Shown piece after piece: positions 1 to 7,700 of a DNA stretch of 14,015 nt. Made by a program: the position numbers and the translations under genes. The notes under the pieces are model-generated. The model did not search any database. It was not told the origin of the DNA and worked only from the letters and a program-made list of their open reading frames with translations. Every line of letters begins with the position of its first letter. Within the stretch, counting starts at the first letter, position 1. This DNA is from Candidatus Gastranaerophilales bacterium (GTDB lineage Bacteria > Cyanobacteriota > Vampirovibrionia > Gastranaerophilales > Gastranaerophilaceae). The stretch is taken from contig CANROV010000039.1 in assembly GCA_947632315.1 (NCBI GenBank), positions 1 to 14,015 on the forward strand, written 5' to 3'.

Positions 1-218
1 CAAAAGACGGTTCACTTTTATCTCGTGCAATACAGCATGAATTTGACCATTTAGACGGTATTTTATTTATTGACCACGTAAGAAACAGATTTGAAGCAGA
101 TAAAATTCTTGAGGAAAAAGGTTTAAATCATATTGATTCACAATATCTGCTGGATGAAAAAGAACTCGAAGAAGAAATTCAAAAAAATGCACAAAATGAG
201 GAAAAAAAGGTTGATTAA
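1..218 (+). CDS. def: Peptide deformylase, C-terminal part (5' end outside window)
   Basis: The first complete codon in frame starts at base 3, and the frame runs 71 codons to the TAA at 216-218. Visible residues 11-19 read QHEFDHLDG, the HExxH-type third motif of peptide deformylases, in which the two His and the Glu bind the metal and act in catalysis. The following ILFIDHV matches the end of the family core. Deformylase removes the N-formyl group from nascent proteins in the cytoplasm, the reverse of what fmt, the next gene, makes possible. The tail after the core is longer than minimal and very acidic and lysine-rich, ending in NEEKKVD. The stop overlaps the probable TTG start of fmt, the classic def-fmt arrangement. 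The upstream motifs are outside the window. Confidence 0.93.
   Translation, partial: KDGSLLSRAIQHEFDHLDGILFIDHVRNRFEADKILEEKGLNHIDSQYLLDEKELEEEIQKNAQNEEKKVD
198..202 (+). promoter_or_regulatory. Ribosome binding site favouring a TTG start for fmt
   Basis: GAGGA lies 8 bases before TTG at 211. No comparable purine box precedes the alternative in-frame ATG codons at 187 and 196; in fact the ATG at 196 runs straight into this box. The site lies inside the end of def, so fmt is probably translated by coupling with def. Confidence 0.55.
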
Positions 219-1176
219 AATAGTATTTGCAGCAACTCCCGATATTGCAGTAAAAAGTCTTGAAGAATTAAATAGAAATAAGGAAATAGAAGTAGCTTGC
301 GTTATCACTCAGCCTGACAGACCAAAAGGCAGAGGAAATAAATTAACGCCTCCGCCCGTAAAGTTATGTGCAATACAAAATAATATTCCATTCTTTCAAA
401 CCGAAAAAATAAGCAAAGATATTCAGCTTATAGAAAAGCTTAAGGAAATTAATCCTGATTTTATTATAACATTTGCCTTCGGTCAGATACTATCTCAAGA
501 AGTTATAGATATACCGAAATATGAAGTAATAAATCTTCATGCTTCTCTGCTTCCGAAATATAGAGGTGCAAATCCGATACAAAGATGTATATATAACGGA
601 GATACAAAGACTGGTATAACAACAATGCTTACGGTTCTTGCTCTTGATGCGGGAGATATTTGTGAAACGGAAGAAATTGATATAACGGAGAATATGACAA
701 ACATAGAACTTTCACAAATTATAAGCGAAAAATCGCCTCAATTAATTTGCTCAACAATAAAAGGTTTATATTCAAAAACATTAATTCCAAAGAAACAAAA
801 CAATGAAAATGCAACTATTGCCAAAAAATTCATAAAACAAGACGGATTAATTGACTGGAATAAAAATGCACTGGAAATACACAATCAAATAAGATCAATG
901 GTAGATTTTCCGACGGCATATACTTTTTTTAATAATAAATTGCTTAAAATTATTGAATCAAAAGTATTAAACAACAATAAAAATAATATTCAATACAGTG
1001 AAATTTCAAAAATAACAAAAGAAGGTATTGAACTAAATACTAATATCGGCACTCTGCTGATAACGAAAGTAAAACCGGAAAGCAAAGGCATAATGAATGC
1101 TTATGATTTTGCAAACGGTGCAAAATTACAGCCAAAAATGAAATTCGGAGAAAATATATGCATCAAAGAGGAATAA
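211..1176 (+). CDS. fmt: Methionyl-tRNA formyltransferase
   Basis: Transfers the formyl group from 10-formyltetrahydrofolate to initiator Met-tRNA, giving the fMet-tRNA used by IF-2. With the TTG start at 211 the protein is 321 aa, close to the usual 310-315, and begins MIKIVFAATPDIAV, like the family start MKIVFxGTPDFAV. The QPDRPKGRGNKL segment is the typical loop around residue 35-45. The catalytic triad is present: N108 and H110 in NLHASLLPKYRG and D146 in LDAGD, matching Asn106, His108 and Asp144 of E. coli Fmt. The C-terminal half (from about residue 200, DGLIDWNKNALEIHNQIR) is the tRNA-binding domain. ATG at 196 is an alternative start that would add five residues (MRKKR). The gene overlaps def by 8 bases at its start and aroH by 19 bases at its end. 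Confidence 0.95.
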   Translation: MIKIVFAATPDIAVKSLEELNRNKEIEVACVITQPDRPKGRGNKLTPPPVKLCAIQNNIPFFQTEKISKDIQLIEKLKEINPDFIITFAFGQILSQEVIDIPKYEVINLHASLLPKYRGANPIQRCIYNGDTKTGITTMLTVLALDAGDICETEEIDITENMTNIELSQIISEKSPQLICSTIKGLYSKTLIPKKQNNENATIAKKFIKQDGLIDWNKNALEIHNQIRSMVDFPTAYTFFNNKLLKIIESKVLNNNKNNIQYSEISKITKEGIELNTNIGTLLITKVKPESKGIMNAYDFANGAKLQPKMKFGENICIKEE

Positions 1177-1523
1177 GAGGCGCAATAACTGTCGATACAA
1201 ATACAGAAAAAGATATTAAATCTTCTGCAATAGAATTAATTAATGAAATAAAAAAGAGAAATCAATTTGAGGATAAAGACATCTCTCAAGTAATATTTAC
1301 GTTAACTGATGATTTAAATGCAATATATCCCGCAAAAATTGCAAGAGAACATTTTTTAAGCTGGAAATATGTTCCGATGATGTGTTTCAATGAATTAAAA
1401 ATTGAAAATTCATTAAAAAAATGTTTAAGAATACTTATAACAATAAATACAAATCTTGAACAAACACAAATAAATCACGTATATTTAAAAGGTGCAGAAA
1501 AACTAAGAGAAGATTTAAAATAA
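1158..1523 (+). CDS. aroH: Monofunctional chorismate mutase, AroH type
   Basis: Converts chorismate to prephenate at the branch towards phenylalanine and tyrosine. The 121-aa protein aligns along its whole length with the trimeric B. subtilis-type enzyme (not the helical AroQ type). It opens with RGIRGAITV and contains the conserved TDDLNAIYPAKIARE, VPMMCFNE and INHVYLKGAEKLREDL segments. Active-site residues are in place: R7, C76, E79, R91 and Y109, equivalent to Arg7, Cys75, Glu78, Arg90 and Tyr108 of B. subtilis with a one-residue insertion near 65-70. The ATG is preceded by GGAG (1147-1150) with a 7-base gap, and the first 19 bases overlap the end of fmt in another frame, so translation is probably coupled. 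It is an amino-acid biosynthesis gene placed in a translation operon. Confidence 0.93.
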   Translation: MHQRGIRGAITVDTNTEKDIKSSAIELINEIKKRNQFEDKDISQVIFTLTDDLNAIYPAKIAREHFLSWKYVPMMCFNELKIENSLKKCLRILITINTNLEQTQINHVYLKGAEKLREDLK

Positions 1524-1526
1524 GAT

Positions 1527-2645
1527 ATGAAGATATTAATTGCAGGTTCCGACTTAAACGCAAAACTATTTGCACAGTACATTAAACAGCAAAATAACGA
1601 ACATGATATATATATTACGACAGATGAAATATCCGTTGAAAATATATATACTGCAATAAACATAAAAGAAAATAATATTCCTGAAATATGCGATTTTGTA
1701 AAATACAATCAAATAGAATTTACAATAGTAACCTCGGAATTATCAATAATAAACGGTATAGCCGATGAATTTAAAAAAGAAGGATTTCCCATATTTGCAC
1801 CGACCTCAGATTCAGCAAGAATAACATTTTTTAACAGTATTGCAAAAAAAATATTATACAAATTAAAAATTAACACACCCCGCTTTGGTATTTTTGACCG
1901 TGAAAATGTAGCTATAGAATATCTTAGGAAAATAAAATTCCCCATAATAATAACAAATGATTTTACATTATTTTCACACGAATCAATAATATGTAAAACA
2001 TTTTCAAAGGCAAAACTTGAGATTCAAAAAATCTTTGAAACAGGAAATAACAAAATCATTATTGAAAATTATTCAGATGAAAATCCGATATACATATATT
2101 TTATAACAGACGGATATAACGCAATGCCACTGATTACAATTAATAAGTATAACCGAAACGGCTATAAAGAATTAATTGCGCCATCCGAAAAAATTTCCGA
2201 AGATATAATAATGTATTTGTTAAAAAAAGTAATATACCCTATTTTAGATGATATAACAAAATTTTCAGAACCTTATTGCGGAATTTTAGGATTAAAAATA
2301 ATCAAAAAGAATAACAATATATCAATATTAGAATTTTATAATGAATTTCAAGGATATGATATTCATTCATTTCTGGCTTTACTTAACGATGACTTATTAA
2401 AAATAATAACAGATACGGCAAACGGAAAACTTGGTGAAAATCACAGTTTCATAAATTTGAGTGAAAACTACTCTTATACATTGGAAATAAACAAAAATTC
2501 AGATAAAATTAACAGCGATTTATTTGAAAATATATGTATAGAAAGTGAAGATAACATAAATAAGGTATTTACAGCCAGTGCTGCTACAATTAACGGAGCA
2601 AAATCAATGTTAAATATTGAGGAATCTGAATATGAAAGAATATAA
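1527..2645 (+). CDS. Degenerate PurD-like ATP-grasp protein (GAR synthetase homologue)
   Basis: The 372-aa protein follows the order of phosphoribosylamine-glycine ligase (PurD) but has lost most signature residues. Recognisable parts are the N-terminal MKILIAGSD; the stretch TIVTSELSIINGIADEF with GFPIFAPTSDSARI (residues 67-99), which corresponds to the PurD TVVGPEAPLVAGI and GPT motifs; an ATP-grasp-like IIIENYSDENPIYIYFITDG (177-196); SEPYCGILGLKI (247-258); and a C-terminal VFTASAATI. The GREHA motif, the KADGLAAGKG nucleotide loop and the NTGGMGA loop are missing, and the metal/ATP motif EFNxRFGDPE is EFYNEFQGYD (269-278). Known PurD proteins are about 420 aa, so this one is also short. 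It is very rich in Ile, Asn and Lys. The gene starts 3 bases after aroH and overlaps ylxR by 14 bases. It is intact, so it is more likely a repurposed paralogue than a pseudogene. Its present function is unknown; catalysis of the PurD reaction looks unlikely. Confidence 0.7.
   Translation: MKILIAGSDLNAKLFAQYIKQQNNEHDIYITTDEISVENIYTAINIKENNIPEICDFVKYNQIEFTIVTSELSIINGIADEFKKEGFPIFAPTSDSARITFFNSIAKKILYKLKINTPRFGIFDRENVAIEYLRKIKFPIIITNDFTLFSHESIICKTFSKAKLEIQKIFETGNNKIIIENYSDENPIYIYFITDGYNAMPLITINKYNRNGYKELIAPSEKISEDIIMYLLKKVIYPILDDITKFSEPYCGILGLKIIKKNNNISILEFYNEFQGYDIHSFLALLNDDLLKIITDTANGKLGENHSFINLSENYSYTLEINKNSDKINSDLFENICIESEDNINKVFTASAATINGAKSMLNIEESEYERI
2619..2622 (+). promoter_or_regulatory. 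Ribosome binding site that sets the ylxR start
   Basis: GAGG lies 9 bases before ATG at 2632, inside the end of the preceding gene. A TTG in the same frame at 2617 would begin before this box, so the ATG is the better start. Confidence 0.6.
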
Positions 2646-2898
2646 AAAATTTAAAAGACAATGTATTGCCTGTGCCTGTATAAAAGATAAACAAGATTTA
2701 ATTCGTATTACAAAAGATTTTCAACTTAATGACATTAAAATAAATAATGAAAAAAAATACCAAGGTCGTTCTGTATACATATGTAAAAATGAAACATGTA
2801 TAAAAAATGCAATAAAGAAAAAGAAAATAGAACATCTTTTAAAGGTCAACTTAGCCGAAAATATTAAAAAAGAACTCTATACTGTACTTAAAAAGTAA
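2632..2898 (+). CDS. ylxR: YlxR/RnpM family RNA-binding protein (DUF448)
   Basis: A small basic protein of 88 aa from the ATG. The family signatures are visible: the Cys pair in QCIACACIKDKQDLIRI (near residues 9-23) and GRSVYICKNETCI, which corresponds to the usual GRGAYxCxxxxC element, followed by the KKKKIEHLLK helix. YlxR proteins are known nucleic-acid-binding proteins encoded between nusA and infB; in B. subtilis RnpM modulates RNase P. Here it sits directly upstream of infB as expected, but the gene before it is the purD-like gene rather than nusA, and no ylxQ gene follows. Confidence 0.9.
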   Translation: MKEYKKFKRQCIACACIKDKQDLIRITKDFQLNDIKINNEKKYQGRSVYICKNETCIKNAIKKKKIEHLLKVNLAENIKKELYTVLKK

Positions 2899-2947
2899 AT
2901 TGTGTTACAACTATAATATGGTTGTTTAAAAAAAATGGGAAATAATA

Positions 2948-5611
2948 ATGACAGTTGAAAATAAAAGAGTTTATGAACTAGCTAAAGAATATGAAATGAC
3001 AAACAAAGACTTTATAGAGTATTTGGATACAAAGCTTGATATAAAGGTTAAATCACATTCAAGTAATTTAACTCCTGCGCAAATAGCAAAAATAAAAGCA
3101 TCGTTTTCCAAAAATACACAAAGCGAACAGCAAAAAAAGCCTAAAGCATTCATTATAAAAAAAGCAAAAAGTCCGGAAGCCGAAGAAAAGAAAGAACATC
3201 AAAAAACAACAGTTCAACAAAAAACAGCAAAACAAGAACAACCAAAAGAAAAAGAAAAAGTAAATGAACCGGTAAATGAAATAAAAAAAGAAATAAAAGC
3301 TGAAATTTCGGAGAAACCAAAAGAAGAACCTGTTTCTCCATATCGTTCCCTGCTTGAATACAATAACAGAAACAGCCAAAAAAGACGCCAAGAAATGGCT
3401 CAAAACAGACAAAAAGAGATTGAAAATCAAAGTCAAAAAAAAGAGTTTAAGCCTGGATTTAAACAACAGGACAGAAATGACAAAGGTGAGAGAAAACCTC
3501 AATTTGACAGAAATAAAAATTTTGAGAATAAAGGTAAACTACAACAATCAAACAAACAAGAGAAAACCGAAAAACAAGAACGTTCAGAAAGACCGGAACG
3601 TCCGTTTAATAAAAAACCATTACAGCATCATATAATTTCACAAGAAATATATGACGGTAAATCATCCAATAATTCGGCACATAAAAAGAAAAATCCGAAG
3701 GAAAAGAAAAAACAATATAAAAATAAAGAAGAAGAACAAGAATTAATCAGTTTAGAAAAAGCGATTACTCAAAAACATAAGAAAAAAGCAAAAGAAGATA
3801 ATTCAGGTGAAGTTATTACTCAAGTAATTATTAATCAGGCTGTTACCGTCGGTGAATTAGCTGATAAAATAAAGAAATCTCCTGCTGAAATCGTTAAATA
3901 TCTTATGATGCAAGGTATTTTAACTACGGTTAATGAGGTTATTTCCGTTGAAACACAAAAGAAAATTTGTGAAAGCTTTAATCTTGAAATTCTTGAAGAA
4001 GATTTAAATGAATACGTTGAACAAGAACTCATAAAAGAAGAAAAAGAAAATGCAATAAAAAATACCGATGAATCATTATTGGAACATAGAGCGCCCGTAA
4101 TAAGCATTATGGGTCACGTAGACCACGGAAAAACTACATTATTAGATTCAATAAGAGCTTCTAAACATAAAATAGTAGCTACTGAAGTTGGAGGTATCAC
4201 TCAGTCAATAGGTGCATATACAGTATACTTAGACAATAAAGCCGAAAAGAAAATAGTTTTTATAGATACTCCCGGCCACGAAGCTTTCACGGAAATGAGA
4301 GCGAGAGGTGCAAAAGCAACGGATATAGCAATATTAGTTGTTGCGGCAGATGATGGTATTATGCCTCAAACTATAGAAGCAATTAACCACGCAAGAGCCG
4401 CAGAAGTTCCTATTATAGTTGCTGTTAATAAGATTGATAAACCGTCGGCAGACCCCGATAAAATAATGCAGCAATTAACAGAATACGGATTAGTACCCGA
4501 AGAATGGGGCGGTGATACAATTTGTGTTAAAGTTAGTGCGCTTCAGGGTAAAGGTATTGATGAATTACTTGAATATATACTTCTTTTAGCCGAAGTACAA
4601 AATTTAAGAGCAAATAAAACAGCTTTAGCTACAGGGGTAATTATAGAAGCAAAACTCGATAAAGGAAAAGGCCCAGTAGCAACATTATTAGTACAAAACG
4701 GAACTCTTCATACCGGTGATTGTTTTGTTGTAGGTAATGTATGCGGAAAAATAAGAGCGCTTATATCGGATTCGGGCGAGAGAATAAAAGAAGCAGGGCC
4801 ATCTACCCCCGTTGAAATATTAGGGTTAACCGAAGTCCCGCAAGCGGGTGACACGTTTGAAGCTGTCGAAAATGAAAAAGTTATGAGAACAATCTGGGAA
4901 GAACGCAGAGAAAAAGAAAGAATCTCAAAACTTGACAGTATGAAACCTGCTCATATCAGAAATGAACACGTCGGAAATACTGATGAAAATATTAAACATC
5001 TCAATTTGATTATAAAAGCTAATACACACGGAGCAGCGGAAGCAGTGTCTCAAGGTGTATCACAACTTGAATCAAAAGAAATTATTACAAAAATAATTCA
5101 CGTAGGCGTCGGTGATATTTCAGAAGCTGATGTTATGCTTGCAAGTGCCAGTGATGCAATAATCTTAGGCTTTACTGTTAAGGAAGACCTGAATGCACAG
5201 CTTGCCGCAGAAAAATACGGAGTAAAAATTAAGAAATATAATATTATTTATCAGGTGTTAGAAGATTTAGAACAAACAATGCTGAATTTATTACAGCCTG
5301 AAATAAAAGAAATTTATCTGGGTACTGCTGAAGTAAGGCAAGTATTTACAATAGGTAAAACAACAAAAATAGCAGGATGCTATATAACTGAAGGTAAAGT
5401 TGTAAGAAATAAAACTGCTATTGTACTCAGAAAAGGTATTGAAATATTTAAAGGGCAGATTGATCAATTAAAACGATTCAAAGACGATGTAAAAGAAGTA
5501 GCACAAGGTTTTGAATGCGGTATATCTTTTGATAAGTTTAACGATATTCAAGAAGGCGATATTATTAAAGTTACGACAACAGAAGAAGTTGAAAGACAAG
5601 TATTAGTTTAA
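2948..5611 (+). CDS. infB: Translation initiation factor IF-2
   Basis: This GTPase brings fMet-tRNA to the 30S subunit and promotes subunit joining. At 887 aa it is the size of E. coli IF-2 (890). Order: an IF2N domain at residues 1-55 (RVYELAKEYEMTNKDFIEYL); a Lys/Glu/Gln-rich, low-complexity linker at about 56-280; a second IF2N-like domain at about 288-350 (VTVGELADKIKKSPAEIVKYLM); then the G domain with G1 GHVDHGKT (389-396), a switch segment VGGITQSIGAY, G3 DTPGH (440-444) and G4 NKID (494-497), and a SALQGKGIDELL segment at G5. The beta-barrel, C1 and C2 domains follow, ending in KFNDIQEGDIIKV. GGGA (2937-2940) stands 7 bases before the ATG. The linker is the only divergent part and hides several spurious reading frames on both strands. 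Confidence 0.98.
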   Translation: MTVENKRVYELAKEYEMTNKDFIEYLDTKLDIKVKSHSSNLTPAQIAKIKASFSKNTQSEQQKKPKAFIIKKAKSPEAEEKKEHQKTTVQQKTAKQEQPKEKEKVNEPVNEIKKEIKAEISEKPKEEPVSPYRSLLEYNNRNSQKRRQEMAQNRQKEIENQSQKKEFKPGFKQQDRNDKGERKPQFDRNKNFENKGKLQQSNKQEKTEKQERSERPERPFNKKPLQHHIISQEIYDGKSSNNSAHKKKNPKEKKKQYKNKEEEQELISLEKAITQKHKKKAKEDNSGEVITQVIINQAVTVGELADKIKKSPAEIVKYLMMQGILTTVNEVISVETQKKICESFNLEILEEDLNEYVEQELIKEEKENAIKNTDESLLEHRAPVISIMGHVDHGKTTLLDSIRASKHKIVATEVGGITQSIGAYTVYLDNKAEKKIVFIDTPGHEAFTEMRARGAKATDIAILVVAADDGIMPQTIEAINHARAAEVPIIVAVNKIDKPSADPDKIMQQLTEYGLVPEEWGGDTICVKVSALQGKGIDELLEYILLLAEVQNLRANKTALATGVIIEAKLDKGKGPVATLLVQNGTLHTGDCFVVGNVCGKIRALISDSGERIKEAGPSTPVEILGLTEVPQAGDTFEAVENEKVMRTIWEERREKERISKLDSMKPAHIRNEHVGNTDENIKHLNLIIKANTHGAAEAVSQGVSQLESKEIITKIIHVGVGDISEADVMLASASDAIILGFTVKEDLNAQLAAEKYGVKIKKYNIIYQVLEDLEQTMLNLLQPEIKEIYLGTAEVRQVFTIGKTTKIAGCYITEGKVVRNKTAIVLRKGIEIFKGQIDQLKRFKDDVKEVAQGFECGISFDKFNDIQEGDIIKVTTTEEVERQVLV

Positions 5612-5626
5612 TTTAGCAGGTAGATT

Positions 5627-5977
5627 ATGTCTTTAAGAAATGAACGTGTAAGAAAAACATTAATGAAAGAAATAGCGGATATTATTCAAAAAGATTTAAA
5701 AGATTCCAGAATTCATGGGATTGTTTCTATTACGGATATCGAAATTTCGCATGATAATTCATATGCAAAAGTTTATTATTCAACCTTTGCTTCTGATGAA
5801 GAAAAGGAGCAAACACAAAAGGCAATAGCCGAAAACACTTCTAAAATAAGATATGAAGTTGGTAAAAGAATAAGGTTAAGACTTACTCCTGAATTAAGAT
5901 TTATTCCCGATGATTCTCTTGAAAGAGGTTCAAATGTCACCGAAATCATAAACAAGATTTCAAGAGGCGAGATATAA
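5627..5977 (+). CDS. rbfA: 30S ribosome-binding factor A
   Basis: A 116-aa single-KH-like-domain protein that binds the immature 30S subunit and helps 16S rRNA 5'-end maturation, important at low temperature in other bacteria. Family features: N-terminal RVRKTLMKEIADIIQKDLKDSRI, the central VSITDIEISHDNSYAKVYYS strand pair, and LRLTPELRFIPDDSLERG near the C-terminus. It begins 15 bases after infB with AGG (5618-5620) 6 bases before the ATG, in the standard infB-rbfA-truB order. Confidence 0.97.
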   Translation: MSLRNERVRKTLMKEIADIIQKDLKDSRIHGIVSITDIEISHDNSYAKVYYSTFASDEEKEQTQKAIAENTSKIRYEVGKRIRLRLTPELRFIPDDSLERGSNVTEIINKISRGEI

Positions 5978-5982
5978 AATAA

Positions 5983-6840
5983 ATGTTCGGCTTGCTTAAT
6001 ATTAATAAACCATCAGGTATAACATCGCATAAAGTTATATCTGTTTTACGCAAAATAGTCGGAATAAAACAAATCGGGCATGCCGGAACGCTTGACCCTT
6101 TAGCGTCAGGGGTTTTACCCGTTGCTATAGGTAAAGCCTCTAAATTAATTGATTATTTAGCTGAGGAGAAAGAATATCAAGCGGAATTATATTTCGGAAA
6201 AATTTCCGATACTTATGATATTGAAGGCGAAGTAAAAGATTTTTCAAAAAAGAAAATAACAATAGAAGAAATACAAGAAGCGTTAAAAAGCTTTCAAGGA
6301 AAAATATTTCAGACACCTCCAATGTATTCTGCCGTTCATTATAACGGAAAAAGGTTATATGAACTGGCACGAGAGGGCAAAAATGTCGATAATATAGAAC
6401 AAAGAGAAATTACAATTTACAGAAATGAAATAATATCTTTTGATTATGAAAATCAGCTTTTAAAATTAGATATAGAATGTTCAAAAGGTACATATATTCG
6501 CTCTATTGTTCATGACTTAGGACTGATTACTAACAGAGGTGCTGTTATGTGTAAACTTATCAGAACTAAATCATCAGGATTAAAAATTGAAAATTCTTTG
6601 GAATTAAATGAAAATCTAAAGAAAGAAATAATTGAAAAAAATCTTATTAACCCAATAGAATTAATTAATCTTCCTAAAATAGAAATAATTGATGAAGAAT
6701 ACAAAAAATTATTAAACGGAAATAAATTTAAAAAAAGAGAAGAAATTTCAGGGAAAATATTATTAATAAAGAACAATATTCCTATAGCAATAGCTCAAAG
6801 CGAGGAAGAATACATTCAACCTCGAAAGGTATTATTATGA
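5983..6840 (+). CDS. truB: tRNA pseudouridine-55 synthase
   Basis: Isomerises uridine 55 in the T-arm of most tRNAs. The 285-aa protein has the opening motif LLNINKPSGITSH, the catalytic motif GHAGTLDPLASGVLP with the nucleophile Asp at residue 38, the YSAVHYNGKRLYELAREG segment, and CSKGTYIRSIVHDLG. The C-terminal part from about 220 is a divergent TruB C-terminal/PUA-like region ending in QPRKVLL. It starts 5 bases after rbfA; the Shine-Dalgarno is poor (GAGGCGAG lies 12 or more bases away), so translation may depend on ribosomes finishing rbfA. The stop overlaps the next start in an ATGA. Confidence 0.97.
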   Translation: MFGLLNINKPSGITSHKVISVLRKIVGIKQIGHAGTLDPLASGVLPVAIGKASKLIDYLAEEKEYQAELYFGKISDTYDIEGEVKDFSKKKITIEEIQEALKSFQGKIFQTPPMYSAVHYNGKRLYELAREGKNVDNIEQREITIYRNEIISFDYENQLLKLDIECSKGTYIRSIVHDLGLITNRGAVMCKLIRTKSSGLKIENSLELNENLKKEIIEKNLINPIELINLPKIEIIDEEYKKLLNGNKFKKREEISGKILLIKNNIPIAIAQSEEEYIQPRKVLL

Positions 6841-7700
6841 AGTTAAAAGTAATCGCAATATTTTTAGGATTATATTTCAGCATTTTATCAGTGAATGCTG
6901 AAACATGCACAATAACATGTCCGAGTGAAAGCATAAAATTAACAGAAAAAGAATCCATAATAAAAAAGATTACCGGATTAAATTTTTTATCCTCAAAGAT
7001 AACTGAAACGGTAATAGAAAAAGAATTACACGATGCATTAAAATCAAAATTTAAAGCAAAATTAAACATATTTACAATTAAAAGATTAAAAAACGGAGAA
7101 TTTAAATCATTACAATTAGAGAGCAAAAAGGTCAAATATAAAGCTTTTTCAATGTCAGACTTTTATGCTGAAACAATATGTCCTTACAATAAAATAATAT
7201 ATAAAAATAACAGAATATATTATCCATACAATATTCCTTTTAAATTTAAAGGACAAATAACCAATGAAGATATAAAAAATATAATTAACTCAAAAGAATT
7301 TCAAAAAGAAATAAATAAAACATCAATTAATATCAACGGAATTAACGGATTAAAGCTTAGAAATATCGAGGTTAATATACAAGATGATAAAATTCATTTT
7401 ATAATTTCCTTAGAAACATTTTTTGGCAATTTTAAAATAAAATTCAGTGCAAAACCTGCAGTTGAAAATAATAAGATAATATTAAAAGATATTTTTTATA
7501 ATTCAAAAAAAAGTAGTATAATTAATTATAATGCCATTTTTAATACTATTATAGACAAAATAAATCCGGTATCTTATGAAATGAAAGCAATAAACGGTAA
7601 ATACTGCAGAATTTACATTACATACATAAAAATTGAAAATGGTATAATAAAGACACAGGGAATATTTACAATAAATAAGAATACGGAAGAAGATGAGTAA
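6837..7700 (+). CDS. Secreted DUF2993 (LmeA-like) protein
   Basis: The 287-aa product has a Sec signal peptide: Lys at 2 and 4, a hydrophobic core VIAIFLGLYFSIL, and a likely cut after VNA at residue 21. The mature part looks like DUF2993/LmeA: a region with a KNGEFKSLQLESKKVKY strand pattern (DUF2993 typically carries a G-x-hydrophobic repeat there), then ITNEDIKNIINSKEF (about 141-155), which matches the conserved 'L-T-x-x-D-L/I-N' segment, and alternating beta strands to the end. DUF2993 proteins are frequent in cyanobacteria and actinobacteria; mycobacterial LmeA acts in envelope lipoglycan maturation, but that substrate cannot be assumed here. The start forms an ATGA overlap with truB, and the 3' end overlaps the GerMN gene by 8 bases. 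Family assignment is by pattern and should be treated as probable. Confidence 0.6.
   Translation: MKLKVIAIFLGLYFSILSVNAETCTITCPSESIKLTEKESIIKKITGLNFLSSKITETVIEKELHDALKSKFKAKLNIFTIKRLKNGEFKSLQLESKKVKYKAFSMSDFYAETICPYNKIIYKNNRIYYPYNIPFKFKGQITNEDIKNIINSKEFQKEINKTSININGINGLKLRNIEVNIQDDKIHFIISLETFFGNFKIKFSAKPAVENNKIILKDIFYNSKKSSIINYNAIFNTIIDKINPVSYEMKAINGKYCRIYITYIKIENGIIKTQGIFTINKNTEEDE

Noticed and set aside
3068..3502. Phe/Leu-rich - strand frame opposite the IF-2 linker
   Set aside because: It is the antisense of Lys/Glu/Gln codons in low-complexity sequence; no start signal or domain.
3354..3635. Second + strand frame inside infB (93 codons)
   Set aside because: A frame-shifted shadow of the repetitive linker, Lys/Asn-rich, with no RBS or domain.
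7517..7530. 14-bp perfect palindrome TATAATTAATTATA
   Set aside because: Made only of A and T within AT-rich coding sequence, with no partner sites or promoter context; likely chance.
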